NCBI RefSeq assembly: GCF_014269395.1
Contig: NZ_JACOGK010000025.1
Location: 1 to 42,212, forward strand
Length of the DNA stretch: 42,212 nucleotides
DNA from: Megasphaera hominis
GTDB taxonomy: Bacteria; Bacillota; Negativicutes; Veillonellales; Megasphaeraceae
Direction: 5' to 3'
Shown: in pieces, positions 24,260 to 32,866 of the stretch
How the letters are laid out: each line of letters begins with the position of its first letter
Position numbering within the stretch: position 1 is the first letter of the stretch
Made by a program: the position numbers and the translations under genes
Notes under the pieces: model-generated
What the model was told of the DNA's origin: nothing
What the model saw: only the letters and a program-made list of their open reading frames with translations
Database searches by the model: none

Positions 24260-25014
24260 TGAGCAGTTTTATAAATTTCATCAATACGGCTTCCAGCGTC
24301 CTCTCTGAAGTATTGGGCGCGCTGGGTGGTACAAGTAATGGCTGCACCTTTACATTGGCCGGAGGAACAGCCAGTGTAAGCTTCCCAATAAGCCCGGCAG
24401 ACTTCAAGGTCTCCAATTCGTACAACAACCAGACGGTAAACATCAATAACCTGGGTGAGATCAACATGCTGGGAAAACGAGGTTTGGCCAAGATGCAGTT
24501 TAAGAGTTTTTTCCCGGCTCAGCCTTATACCTTTTCGCAGACACTGAGCGCTGCAGGACCGTATGACTACGTAGCACAAATCAAGACCATGGCCGAAAGT
24601 GGCCAGCCTTGCACCATCTCGATTACAGGCACAGACGTAAGCATGCCTGTAAGTATTGATGACTTCACATATTCGGAACGGGACAGCACAGGCGACGTAT
24701 ATTTTGAGCTGTCTCTCAAGGAATACCGCTACATCATGCCGGCTTCGGACGTGACAAGCGACACGACGGGACTGAAGAGCCGTGTAGCTGATTTGACCGT
24801 AGAAAAGCAGACCACTTGCTTCGGTGTATCAGCAGCCAGCCTGGATACTGCACAGAGGGCCATACAAAAAACGACGAGTATTGCCAACCAGGGCGCACGT
24901 GTCTTAGGCCTGTACAAGGCCATGGTCAAATCCGGAGGCATTACAGCTGGGACGGTCCTGACGACGACAGCAAAAGCAGTCGCCACAAAGGGCAAATCTC
25001 TTTATACATGGTAG
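24259..25014 (+). CDS. Baseplate/tail protein in XkdP position
   Basis: The 251-residue protein lies between the tape measure and hub genes, where PBSX has XkdP. Its first part (about 25-150) is beta-rich (TLAGGTASVSFPISPADFKV, LGEINMLGKRGLAKMQFKSF, FPAQPYTF), typical of the hub-adaptor N-terminal domain. I do not see a clear LysM repeat at the C-terminus, which is instead Ala/Thr-rich. The stop is TAG. The function call is by position and general pattern. Confidence 0.75.
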   Translation: MSSFINFINTASSVLSEVLGALGGTSNGCTFTLAGGTASVSFPISPADFKVSNSYNNQTVNINNLGEINMLGKRGLAKMQFKSFFPAQPYTFSQTLSAAGPYDYVAQIKTMAESGQPCTISITGTDVSMPVSIDDFTYSERDSTGDVYFELSLKEYRYIMPASDVTSDTTGLKSRVADLTVEKQTTCFGVSAASLDTAQRAIQKTTSIANQGARVLGLYKAMVKSGGITAGTVLTTTAKAVATKGKSLYTW

Positions 25015-25017
25015 GTG

Positions 25018-26556
25018 ATGGCCGTGATCAGTATCAGATACAGTGACCCGCCGGAAACCGATGCCGAAGCAAAAGCACGTAAGGAAAACGGCGGTGCAGA
25101 ACCGAAGGACAACGTAGATATTAGTAATTACCTGATTAAAACTACCTGGTCAGGAGATAACAGCCAGGCGGCGCGGAAGCTGGAATTTTCCATTGCCTAT
25201 AATACACCAGATAAAGATAAAAGTTTCCAGGCATTAGATCTGAAGCTGGGCGGCTATGTATATCTCTTTTACAGAGATACAGATACAAGTGATGAAGCGG
25301 AACTGTTTGAAGGACGTATCTTTTACCGGAAACGTTCTTCAAATGGCTATACCATGGAATTTACCGCCTTCGACGATCTGATCTATTTGGCCAAAAGCCA
25401 GATCAGAGCCGTCATAAAGGGAAAGGTGCCTGAGGCCATTAGCCAGGTATGCAGTGAAATAGGCATTTCTGTAGGTACGCTTCCGGATAACCTGACAGCA
25501 GAAGTGAACTTCCTGGCCGATGATAAGAGCGGGACAGAAGCACTGCGTATGATCTTGGGATTCCAGGAAACGGCAGACAAGGCGGCAGGATCGGAAACGT
25601 CCTATTTGCCTGTCTGTATATCCGGAAAAATTAATGTGGTAAAAAAGGGCGAACTCATCGAAGGCTATACAGCGACGGCAGACACCAACGTTATAGGTAC
25701 GGAACATAGTGAAAGCATAGAAGGAATGGTAAACCGTATCAAAGCCGTAGATGATACCGGTGAAGTATGTCAGATGTTTGAAGACATAGACGACACGCAG
25801 CACTTCGGCACCATTCAGAAGATCTACAAGATGCAGGCGCCTAAGGCTGGAGAAACCGTGGACAACGCAAAAGCGGCGCGGGGAAAGCTGGTAAAGCAAA
25901 AGGACGAGTCAAGTCTGAAAGGGCTGGGCTACGTGCAATGCATATCAGGATATGCAATAACTGTACAGGAAGAGCAATTACAAGGGAAATTTTATATACT
26001 GACAGACTCTCATACCTTTGCCAATGGCCAGCATGACATGAGCCTGACCTTGCAATATATGCCAGAAACACCGGAAACACCGAATATTAAACAGACGGAC
26101 TATAAAGCACCGGTGTTTAACAGTTCAAGTGGTAAGATGCAGGGCAATAGAGGAATATCTAACGGTTCGTTAAACGTAGACGCTGGCATTAGTGCCGGCT
26201 GGGAAGCCTGGGGGAATCAAACTATGGAAAACGGGCCGGAGGGATGCGCAGAATTTGCTACTAAGATGGGAAGTTATTACAGCCCATTCCTGGCACAGGA
26301 AGCCAACGGTAAAGTTGTAGGCTGTGACCAGCTCGTAGCCGACGCTGATGCGGCAGGCCTCTTGTCTTATGACACGAGAGACCTGCAGAAAGGCGACGTA
26401 ATTGTCTATGGAGATAATAATCACGTCGTCATATATGATGGCCAGGGCGGTTACTATGGCAATAGTACAAGCCGGAACGTCACAGTCCATGACAGTCCAT
26501 ATACAGACATGAGCGGTCTGAGTGTAACGAAAGTAATTAAAACCAGCAGGGGGTGA
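25018..26556 (+). CDS. Baseplate hub (XkdQ-like) with C-terminal peptidase
   Basis: The first about 370 residues fit the XkdQ/YqbQ hub: KTTWSGDNSQAARKLEFSIA, LFYRDT, FTAFDDLIYLAKS and a late YILTDSHTFANGQHDMSLTL. A Ser/Gly linker leads to about 120 residues resembling an NlpC/P60-type hydrolase: EGCAEFATK (candidate Cys), LQKGDVIVYGDNNHVVIYDG (candidate His). This would cut peptidoglycan at the tail tip. PBSX XkdQ is shorter (about 325 residues), so this is a hub-lysin fusion. The start is ATG 25018 or GTG 25024. Confidence 0.82.
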   Translation: MAVISIRYSDPPETDAEAKARKENGGAEPKDNVDISNYLIKTTWSGDNSQAARKLEFSIAYNTPDKDKSFQALDLKLGGYVYLFYRDTDTSDEAELFEGRIFYRKRSSNGYTMEFTAFDDLIYLAKSQIRAVIKGKVPEAISQVCSEIGISVGTLPDNLTAEVNFLADDKSGTEALRMILGFQETADKAAGSETSYLPVCISGKINVVKKGELIEGYTATADTNVIGTEHSESIEGMVNRIKAVDDTGEVCQMFEDIDDTQHFGTIQKIYKMQAPKAGETVDNAKAARGKLVKQKDESSLKGLGYVQCISGYAITVQEEQLQGKFYILTDSHTFANGQHDMSLTLQYMPETPETPNIKQTDYKAPVFNSSSGKMQGNRGISNGSLNVDAGISAGWEAWGNQTMENGPEGCAEFATKMGSYYSPFLAQEANGKVVGCDQLVADADAAGLLSYDTRDLQKGDVIVYGDNNHVVIYDGQGGYYGNSTSRNVTVHDSPYTDMSGLSVTKVIKTSRG

Positions 26557-26560
26557 GATC

Positions 26561-26968
26561 ATGGCCAAAACGGAAGACCCATATAAGGGACTAGTAGATA
26601 TTACCAGACGGATTGCCATGGCCTCGTCACTGCAGCCATTAGCAAGAATTGGCGTCATTGTTACGCCGCCACCGGCGATTACTATCAAAGTAAATGGCTA
26701 TACCATCGATAGCAGCTATGTATACATAGATGACTATTGGATACCGGGACATACACGTCACATGGTAGGGGAAACAGCAAACCGGGCCGGTGGATCGGGA
26801 GAGGCACAATATGAAAGTCACAACCATCCTATCGATAATGATGAAAGTCTCACGGACACCTGGAAAGTGGGAGATAAGGTATTACTGATACCCATTGCAG
26901 ACGACGATAACAGGACGGTTGTGCAGTACGTCGTATTATGCAAGCTGAAAAGATTGGATGGGAACTAA
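26561..26968 (+). CDS. Baseplate protein, DUF2577 (XkdR-like)
   Basis: The 135-residue protein follows the hub gene by 4 nt. The N-terminal MAKTEDPYKGLVDITRR, IGVIVTPPPAITIKVNGYTI and C-terminal WKVGDKVLLIPI fit DUF2577 of PBSX-like tails. It contains a His-rich loop (YESHNHPID). It is a structural baseplate component by position. Confidence 0.8.
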   Translation: MAKTEDPYKGLVDITRRIAMASSLQPLARIGVIVTPPPAITIKVNGYTIDSSYVYIDDYWIPGHTRHMVGETANRAGGSGEAQYESHNHPIDNDESLTDTWKVGDKVLLIPIADDDNRTVVQYVVLCKLKRLDGN

Positions 26969-26969
26969 T

Positions 26970-27398
26970 ATGGCGAATCCATTTGTAACAGGACCGGCAG
27001 AAACACAGACTACAGCTGCAGATTTGCCGGAATTCGTGGAATTTGACTATGATTTTGAAAAAGATAAATTTAAAATCAACGCAGACGGCAGTCACCAGTT
27101 TGTCAGGAAGAACGAAGCCATTAAGGTATGGGTACTGCATACACTGCGAGTAGAACGGTATCGTTACTTGGCCTATTTTGATGACTATGGAATCGAACTG
27201 GATCCATTTGTTGGGACCGGTCCGAATGACAGCCAGCGGGCAAGCGAGCTTTACCAGTATATTAAGGAAGGAATGCTGGTAAATCCGTACATCTTGGGCG
27301 TGACAGCTGTATCGACGGTACGGGACGGCAAGAAAATCACGATGACGCTCGATTTGGATACGGTTTACGGAAGTACCTCTGTGGGAATCGAGGTGTAA
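26970..27398 (+). CDS. Baseplate protein, DUF2634 (XkdS/gp25-like)
   Basis: From ATG 26970 the protein has 142 residues with the DUF2634 pattern: FEKDKFKINADGSHQFV, NEAIKVWVLHTLRVERYRYL and DDYGIELDPFVG. These are relatives of the T4 gp25 baseplate wedge/sheath initiator. It overlaps no gene but follows the DUF2577 gene by 1 nt. An earlier in-frame ATG at 26958 is less likely. Confidence 0.85.
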   Translation: MANPFVTGPAETQTTAADLPEFVEFDYDFEKDKFKINADGSHQFVRKNEAIKVWVLHTLRVERYRYLAYFDDYGIELDPFVGTGPNDSQRASELYQYIKEGMLVNPYILGVTAVSTVRDGKKITMTLDLDTVYGSTSVGIEV

Positions 27399-27404
27399 AA
27401 GAGA

Positions 27405-28493
27405 ATGTTTGAAGCCGAAACGAGAGCCACCATACTGGAAAGGCTCAAATCATATTATGACGAAGCAAAGGGAAGCGATGCCAGCGCAGTTGAAGGAACC
27501 TTTTCCTTCGACACGTTAGCAGCGAACGCGAAAGAGTTTGAAAAGGCCTACGCTGAAATGGATCTGATGATGGATGCCGCCTTCCCACAGACAAGCTGGG
27601 GCATTTATCTCGACCGGCTGGCAGATGAGCTGGCAGGATTGTCCAGAAGAGCTGCAACACCGGCAGTGGTTACGCTATCCATTACCGGCACCGCTGGCGT
27701 AACCGTTCCGGCTGGCTCATTATTCGCAACAGCCAGCGGCACGAACTTTGCCACCGATGAGACAGTGAAGCTGGACGACAAGGGCACTGGCACTGTAAAG
27801 GCTACAGCACAAAGTACCGGATCGGGCGGCAATGTGGCAGCGGGAACAATTACGGTTATCCCTGTCAGCATTTATGGCGTATCGAAAGTCACGAATGAAG
27901 CGGCTGCCTATAACGGGTACGAAGAAGAAACTGACGGGGCCTTGTTGGAACGGCTGCTGTTCGCAGTGAGACAGCCAGCCACATCTGGCAATGCATACCA
28001 TTACATTGAGTGGTCCACATCGGTCAGCGGTGTTGGTGCTGTCAAAGTGCTGCCGCTCTGGAGTGGCAACGGGACCGTCAAAGTTATCGTTGTCGATGCC
28101 AATAAAGACACGCCTAGTGAAGACCTGCTGCAAAAAGTGCGGGATACCATCATGGAGAACGCTCCAATCGGGGCGACTGTGACTGTCACAGCACCTGTTT
28201 TGAAAACGGTCAATGTAGCTCTCAAGGTAACCGACGGGACTGGCAATGCGGATGCCATCAAAGCGGCTCTGACAAAATATTTCAAGGCCAGCGTGTTCGG
28301 CACAAACTACACTACGCAGAAGGAAACTGACACGGTGACCATCTCTTATGCCCAGATCGGCCGTATCATCCTGGATAACTCTGATACGACCGGTGTAAAC
28401 GATTATGATAATCTGACGATTAATGACGGTACAGATAACATCATCTGTGCGGTGGATAATCTTCCTGTAGTTGGGACGGTGACGCTGACATGA
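27405..28493 (+). CDS. Baseplate J-like protein (XkdT)
   Basis: The 362-residue protein fits the baseplate J family: SWGIYLDRLADELAGLSRRA, TVTLSITGTAGVTVPAGSLF-like strand repeats, GYEEETDGALLERLLFAVRQ, SVSGVGAVKVLPLW. It forms baseplate wedges. It overlaps the next gene by 4 nt (ATGA). The ribosome-binding site is weak (AAAGAGA). Confidence 0.92.
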   Translation: MFEAETRATILERLKSYYDEAKGSDASAVEGTFSFDTLAANAKEFEKAYAEMDLMMDAAFPQTSWGIYLDRLADELAGLSRRAATPAVVTLSITGTAGVTVPAGSLFATASGTNFATDETVKLDDKGTGTVKATAQSTGSGGNVAAGTITVIPVSIYGVSKVTNEAAAYNGYEEETDGALLERLLFAVRQPATSGNAYHYIEWSTSVSGVGAVKVLPLWSGNGTVKVIVVDANKDTPSEDLLQKVRDTIMENAPIGATVTVTAPVLKTVNVALKVTDGTGNADAIKAALTKYFKASVFGTNYTTQKETDTVTISYAQIGRIILDNSDTTGVNDYDNLTINDGTDNIICAVDNLPVVGTVTLT

Positions 28494-29197
28494 GTGATCA
28501 TAATTGGATGCGGCAAAGCATTGTAGATATCCTGCAATACCTGCCGGCGTTTCTGGCTCACAGCCAACAGTTCGAAGCCGCAAACGATGCGGACAGTAAA
28601 GAGCATGACACCATTCGGGTTAATTTGCAGGACGTGCTGGATCAACTCTATGTGAACACTGCTACATGGGGGCTGGATAGATGGGAAGAGCTGGTAGGGC
28701 TGCCTACCGACAAAAATAAAGACATTGTTCGGCGGCGAGCAGCTGTGCTGAATAAATTGCAGCCGGCAAGCAGCGTTACTGAAAAATTTCTTAAAGAAAT
28801 CGTGAACACATACATTGCAAACCGCTCGTGTTCGGTAAAAAGCATCCCAGAAGATTATTCCGTGGAAATCGAATACGATGGCGGCCAGGTCAATGACTTC
28901 CATGCATTGGTGGATGCAGTGAGAACGTATATCCCCGCTCATCTTGGATTTTTGGTCAACAATGCCATGAATGAGAACCCAGTCATGGCAATAGTAAGGG
29001 AAACATTCGACCAGGAAGAGCTGACAGAAGAAATCAAACTGTTGCCAAATGGTAATGCACCTGGCTATGTTGCCATCTTTGCAATCAAAACCATTGACAC
29101 AGATATTTTCCCAGCCGAGTTTGACGAAAAATCAGGCGGGAGCTGCTATCACATTTGCTGTGGAAGCGTTTTCGATGAGGAGGTGTTGGCTGAATGA
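28490..29197 (+). CDS. Tail protein, DUF2313 (XkdU/YqbT/gpI-like)
   Basis: The 235-residue protein has the DUF2313 pattern: ILQYLPAFLAHSQQF, WGLDRWEELVGLPTDKNKD, VRRRAAVLNKLQPASSVTEK and YDGGQVNDFHALVDAVRTYI. A C-terminal extension of about 60 residues with three cysteines follows the usual domain. It links the baseplate to the tail fibres. ATGA overlaps exist at both ends. Confidence 0.87.
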   Translation: MSDHNWMRQSIVDILQYLPAFLAHSQQFEAANDADSKEHDTIRVNLQDVLDQLYVNTATWGLDRWEELVGLPTDKNKDIVRRRAAVLNKLQPASSVTEKFLKEIVNTYIANRSCSVKSIPEDYSVEIEYDGGQVNDFHALVDAVRTYIPAHLGFLVNNAMNENPVMAIVRETFDQEELTEEIKLLPNGNAPGYVAIFAIKTIDTDIFPAEFDEKSGGSCYHICCGSVFDEEVLAE

Positions 29198-30150
29198 GCT
29201 TAGAGACAAACAAGTATTATCTAACGAACCGTGGGCAGGAAATTTTAGGCGGAGCAATTTCTGGCACGCCCATTAATGTATCTGCTGTAAAAATTGGCTC
29301 AGATGCATTGCCAAGTGATGAGGAATCAGTACGGGCGATGACTGCACTCACAGCTGTGCAACAGACATTGCTCATTAATGGCATCGTAACGCAAAAAGGT
29401 GAAGCAAGGATTACTGTAGTAATTTCCAATGATAAAGTCACCACCGGTTATTATGCCAGGGCAATCGGGGTATATGTTATTGACCCCAAGATGAATGCAG
29501 AAACGCTATTTGCAGTTTCTGCTCTTGATGATAGCTACATCCCGGCTTACGGCATTTCCGCTAAAGTCAATCAGATTTACACAGTCCATATTGTCATTGG
29601 CGACGCACAGGTAACTGTTGTGGGTGATGGGGATTTGTACTTGTTAAAAAAAGATGCTCTGACGATTGACAGGATTTACCCGATCGGGATGGTTATCCCT
29701 CTTCTGGGAGATAATGACCCGAACAGCCTGTGGCCGACCACGCAATGGGAAAAGATGGCAGAAGGTATGGCGATGATCAGCGCCGGTGAAACATATACAT
29801 CCGGCGCAACCTATGGAGCTAATGAAGTGACCATTGAAAAATGCAACCTGCCAAAAGTCAAAGTGGATATCACTACGGAGGATGCAGGGGATCATACGCA
29901 TCCTTCATTAACAGGAATCAGCGAAGCCGGTTTTGATGTCACAAATGGCGGCGGTGATTCTGATGGTGGTGACCCGCTGCGTATTGCTGTAGGTGATAAC
30001 CGGCCATATCACAATAACCGATATTCAGCCACCACCGACCCAGCTGGCAAGCATAAACATAAAGGGACTACAGATTATCTGGGCGATGGCCAGGGGCTCA
30101 ACGTCATGCAGAAATCTGTTGCAATCAATCTTTGGAAGCGTATTGCTTAA
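29194..30150 (+). CDS. Tail fibre protein with His-X-His motifs
   Basis: The 318-residue protein has a DUF3751-like N-terminal attachment domain (YYLTNRGQEILGGAISGTPI), a central collar-like segment (IYPIGMVIPLLGDNDPNSLW, TTQWEKMAEGMAMISAGETY) and a C-terminal part with HTH and HKH motifs (DAGDHTHPS, GKHKHKG). Such motifs bind metal ions along fibre trimers in T4 gp37-type tips. It precedes the DGR variable fibre gene, with which it shares the N-terminal domain type. Confidence 0.82.
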   Translation: MSLETNKYYLTNRGQEILGGAISGTPINVSAVKIGSDALPSDEESVRAMTALTAVQQTLLINGIVTQKGEARITVVISNDKVTTGYYARAIGVYVIDPKMNAETLFAVSALDDSYIPAYGISAKVNQIYTVHIVIGDAQVTVVGDGDLYLLKKDALTIDRIYPIGMVIPLLGDNDPNSLWPTTQWEKMAEGMAMISAGETYTSGATYGANEVTIEKCNLPKVKVDITTEDAGDHTHPSLTGISEAGFDVTNGGGDSDGGDPLRIAVGDNRPYHNNRYSATTDPAGKHKHKGTTDYLGDGQGLNVMQKSVAINLWKRIA

Positions 30151-30159
30151 GGAGGCAAA

Positions 30160-31662
30160 ATGGGTAAATTTGTTATTACAGAAAAAGGAAAGGCGCTGCA
30201 AGCCAAAGTGTTTGCCGGCAAGTGTAAATATGCATTTACAAAAATCGCTGTAGGCAATGGTACATCAACATCATCTGACGATTATGTAAGGCGCAATGAC
30301 TTGGTGGCACCGAAGGCAAATATCCCAATAAAATCGGTTACTGTAGATGGTGCCGGATGCGAGGTAAAAGGTCTGATGACCAACAGCGACATCAACGAAG
30401 CTTTTTACGTCAGAGAAGTGGGACTCTTTGCGGCAGATCCTGATGATGGTGAGATTATGTTTTGTGCGCATTATTATGATATGCCTATGCCTATTGATGC
30501 CGCCTCTAGTGGCAGCTACACAAAAGAATTCACGTTCCGGACTGGAATTGAATCTGCTGACAATGTCAATGTAACTGTGAACCCTGCTGGCATCGCCACG
30601 CAGGCACAGATTGTGGATTATTATAAATCAAGCTTTATCGCATTGCTCCCTGCACATTACGCAAGGAGTGTAGAATGGTCCGGATCAAAAAGCTCTATTA
30701 TTGTGCCGAGCTACCTGACCGTAAATATCGGAAATCAGGGGTATGTGCATAATGGCGACAGAACTATCGACATCACGCAACCAGCGAGCTGGGACGATGC
30801 GACGCTTGCAGATGCCGCGAATCGAAAAGGAAAAGATTTTTACATTTATGCGTGTCGGCCGGCAGATGGGACCTCTGTTCCGCACCTTATTTTGTCAGCA
30901 AACAGCACAGTCCCTGACGGCTATACGGCAACCTACAGCCGAAAGATTGGCGGCTTCCATTGCCTCTGCGCAGATGTTGGGACCATATCTGATAATCTGA
31001 TGTCCGGATATTCCGCCGGTGACATTATCCCCACGACGCTTTGGGACTTGAAGCATCGCCCAGTCTCGTCCCCAGAAGGGATGTTCTACGCAAACGGCAG
31101 ATGGTTCGATATCTACCTGTGCAGCTGGGACGGGGCGAAGTTGGTATCCAAATACAATGCAGTTGTGGCCGACGGCGAAAGCACAAAGAGATTCAGCGGT
31201 ATCGGATTCGCGGAAGAACTGGCTAAAATTGGAAAGCATCTTCCGTCTTATGACGATTTCGTGCATTTCGCAAAAGGCGTGCCAGAACTCCGGAATATCA
31301 AGGACTCTGCTGATCCAAATACTACTGGCGGTCATGTTAATACCGACAATCAGCGGATCATTAGCAGCTATGGTGCTGAAGATGTTGCCGGCGTTCAGTG
31401 GCAATTCCTTTCTGACCTTTTTGGCTCAGATTTCTCGTCCAATTGGAATCATGATTCAGTTTACAACAATCGCAACCTTGGCATTGATGTGGACCGCGGT
31501 TCCTGCTATGGTGGATGCTTGAGGCGGTTGCTCGCGGGCGGCGATTGGGGCGATGGCTTGAATTACGGGTCGCGCGCTGCGCTTGTCGCTAATTGGGCGG
31601 CGGATGCGTGGGGCGTCCTTGCGGCGCGTGGTGCGTCTGAGCCGTTGGCCGTTGGGCTGTGA
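30160..31662 (+). CDS. DGR variable tail-fibre protein (C-type lectin-like tip)
   Basis: This 500-residue protein begins with a DUF3751-type attachment domain (FVITEKGKALQAKVFAGKCK, FYVREVGLFAADPDDGEIMF). A central beta-rich region follows, then a C-terminal FGE/C-type-lectin-like domain (SGIGFAEELAKIGKHLPSYD, VAGVQWQFLSDLFGS, GSCYGGCLRRLLAGGDW). The last 45 residues (456-500) lie in the variable repeat. This is the receptor-binding tip that the DGR diversifies. Residues 496-500 (LAVGL) exist only because a TR-frame TAG became TTG. The ATG has TAAGGAGG upstream. Confidence 0.92.
   Translation: MGKFVITEKGKALQAKVFAGKCKYAFTKIAVGNGTSTSSDDYVRRNDLVAPKANIPIKSVTVDGAGCEVKGLMTNSDINEAFYVREVGLFAADPDDGEIMFCAHYYDMPMPIDAASSGSYTKEFTFRTGIESADNVNVTVNPAGIATQAQIVDYYKSSFIALLPAHYARSVEWSGSKSSIIVPSYLTVNIGNQGYVHNGDRTIDITQPASWDDATLADAANRKGKDFYIYACRPADGTSVPHLILSANSTVPDGYTATYSRKIGGFHCLCADVGTISDNLMSGYSAGDIIPTTLWDLKHRPVSSPEGMFYANGRWFDIYLCSWDGAKLVSKYNAVVADGESTKRFSGIGFAEELAKIGKHLPSYDDFVHFAKGVPELRNIKDSADPNTTGGHVNTDNQRIISSYGAEDVAGVQWQFLSDLFGSDFSSNWNHDSVYNNRNLGIDVDRGSCYGGCLRRLLAGGDWGDGLNYGSRAALVANWAADAWGVLAARGASEPLAVGL
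31524..31650 (+). repeat. DGR variable repeat (VR)
   Basis: Positions 31524-31650 align without gaps to 31722-31848 (offset 198). By hand count, about 26 of the roughly 34 TR adenines are replaced in VR, and only three differences fall on other bases: C to T at the TCG/TTG codon, G to A at TGC/TAC, and T to G at GAT/GAG. The substituted codons include several AAT/AAC codons (AAT to CTT, GCT, GAT; AAC to GTC). This adenine bias is the hallmark of DGR mutagenic retrohoming. Confidence 0.95.
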
Positions 31663-31690
31663 CCGAGGCGCGAAGCGCGGAGCGCGAAAC
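31663..31690 (+). repeat. GC-rich hairpin downstream of VR
   Basis: Directly after the variable gene's TGA lies a run of CGCG/GCGC elements. The simplest stem is GCGC-GAA-GCGC (31668-31678), and alternative pairings involve AGCGCG at 31681-31686. In the Bordetella phage BPP-1 DGR a hairpin with a GAA-type loop downstream of VR supports retrohoming. The element here has the right place and loop but a shorter stem. Confidence 0.5.
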
Positions 31691-31721
31691 AAAAAGCAAT
31701 CAAATATGGGCAAATGGGCAC

Positions 31722-31848
31722 ACGGTTGCTCGCAGGCAGCAATTGGGACGATAGCTCGAATTGCGGGTCACGCACTGCGAATGTCAATAATTGGGCAGCG
31801 AATGCGTGGGACAACAATGCGGCACGTGGTACGTCTGATACGTAGAAA
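31722..31848 (+). repeat. DGR template repeat (TR)
   Basis: The 127-nt template lies between the variable gene and the RT gene in the same orientation. Read in the VR frame it would give LLAGSNWDDSSNCGSRTANV and, further on, an end at GTSDT then TAG. Most variable positions are Asn, Asp, Ser or Thr codons containing adenines. The region 31663-31996 has no other gene; TR RNA would be the template for the reverse transcriptase. Confidence 0.95.
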
Positions 31849-31996
31849 TAGTATAGTGAACCCTGAACACTTGGATATAATGCGTCCAGCTAACCCTACG
31901 GCTGGTCCATTTGCCCTGGCGGAACGCCAAAACACACAACAGGGGTCCCTCTTTATTAGTAAAATCATGAGTATGAAAGTTAGGAGGAACAATTTT

Positions 31997-32866
31997 ATGA
32001 AAAGACACGGTAATTTGTATCAGCAAATCATAAGCCGTGAAAATATAGAAATTGCGGCCCAGCGTGCCAGAAAGAGAAAGACTTGGCAGCGGGCTGTGAA
32101 GAAGTTCGATGAGCATAGGGACGAAAGGGTGATGGCCATACATGATATGCTTGCCAATCATACATTCCGAACCGCCCAGTATAAGACAAAGGAGATTTTT
32201 GAGCCGAAGAAACGCACTATTTATATTTTGCCATTCTACCCGGACAGGATAGTGCAGCACGCGATCATGAATGTTTTGGAGCCTATATGGGACGGCCTGC
32301 TCGTCGAAACCTGCTATTCATGCAGGAAGGGGAAGGGCCAGCATAAAGCGAGCGCCAGGTGCATGAAGTACGTCAAGCGGTATGAGTTTTGCTACCAGTT
32401 TGATATCCATAAGTTTTATCCATCTATAAACCACGAAATTCTCAAAAAGATTATTCGAAAGAAAATCAAAGACAAGGGAGTCTTGTGGTTGCTGGATGAA
32501 ATCATAGATAGCAACCATTCCGAAACCAATGTTCCGATAGGTAACTACTTATCGCAATGGTTTGGAAATATCTATATGAACGAGCTGGACAGGCTGATAA
32601 AAGAGGCCCTTAAAATCGGACCATATGAAAGATATTGTGATGATTTCTTGATATTTGGGGACAACAAAGCAGAAATGCGGCGGCAAGGGGATATTATAGA
32701 AAAATTTCTCAACGACAAGTTGCGGCTCACACTTTCAAGGAAAAGTCTATTTCATACTTATCAGGGCGTCGATTTCATCGGGTACCGGCACTTCCATAAC
32801 GGCAAGCTCTTGGTGCGGAAACGGACCGCAAAGAAAATAAAGCGGAACATCAGGGCGTTAAAATAG
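31997..32866 (+). CDS. DGR reverse transcriptase, ended by in-frame amber
   Basis: From ATG 31997 (TAGGAGGAAC 7 nt before) 289 residues are read before a TAG at 32864. RT motifs are complete: the first catalytic Asp in FDIHKFYPSI (D136), IGNYLSQWFGNIYMNELD (from 181, the SQ form typical of DGR RTs), YCDD (213-216), and HTYQGVDFIGYRHF in the thumb entry. It copies TR RNA with adenine-directed errors. The frame continues after TAG with conserved-looking sequence to 33010, so the usual length would be about 337. A longer upstream frame from 31583 runs through VR and TR and is not the native start. Confidence 0.9.
   Translation: MKRHGNLYQQIISRENIEIAAQRARKRKTWQRAVKKFDEHRDERVMAIHDMLANHTFRTAQYKTKEIFEPKKRTIYILPFYPDRIVQHAIMNVLEPIWDGLLVETCYSCRKGKGQHKASARCMKYVKRYEFCYQFDIHKFYPSINHEILKKIIRKKIKDKGVLWLLDEIIDSNHSETNVPIGNYLSQWFGNIYMNELDRLIKEALKIGPYERYCDDFLIFGDNKAEMRRQGDIIEKFLNDKLRLTLSRKSLFHTYQGVDFIGYRHFHNGKLLVRKRTAKKIKRNIRALK

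Noticed and set aside
31583..31996. Upstream extension of the RT frame through VR and TR
   Set aside because: The ATG at 31997 has a strong AGGAGG site and starts where RT homology begins; the upstream part is VR, hairpin and TR read in another frame.
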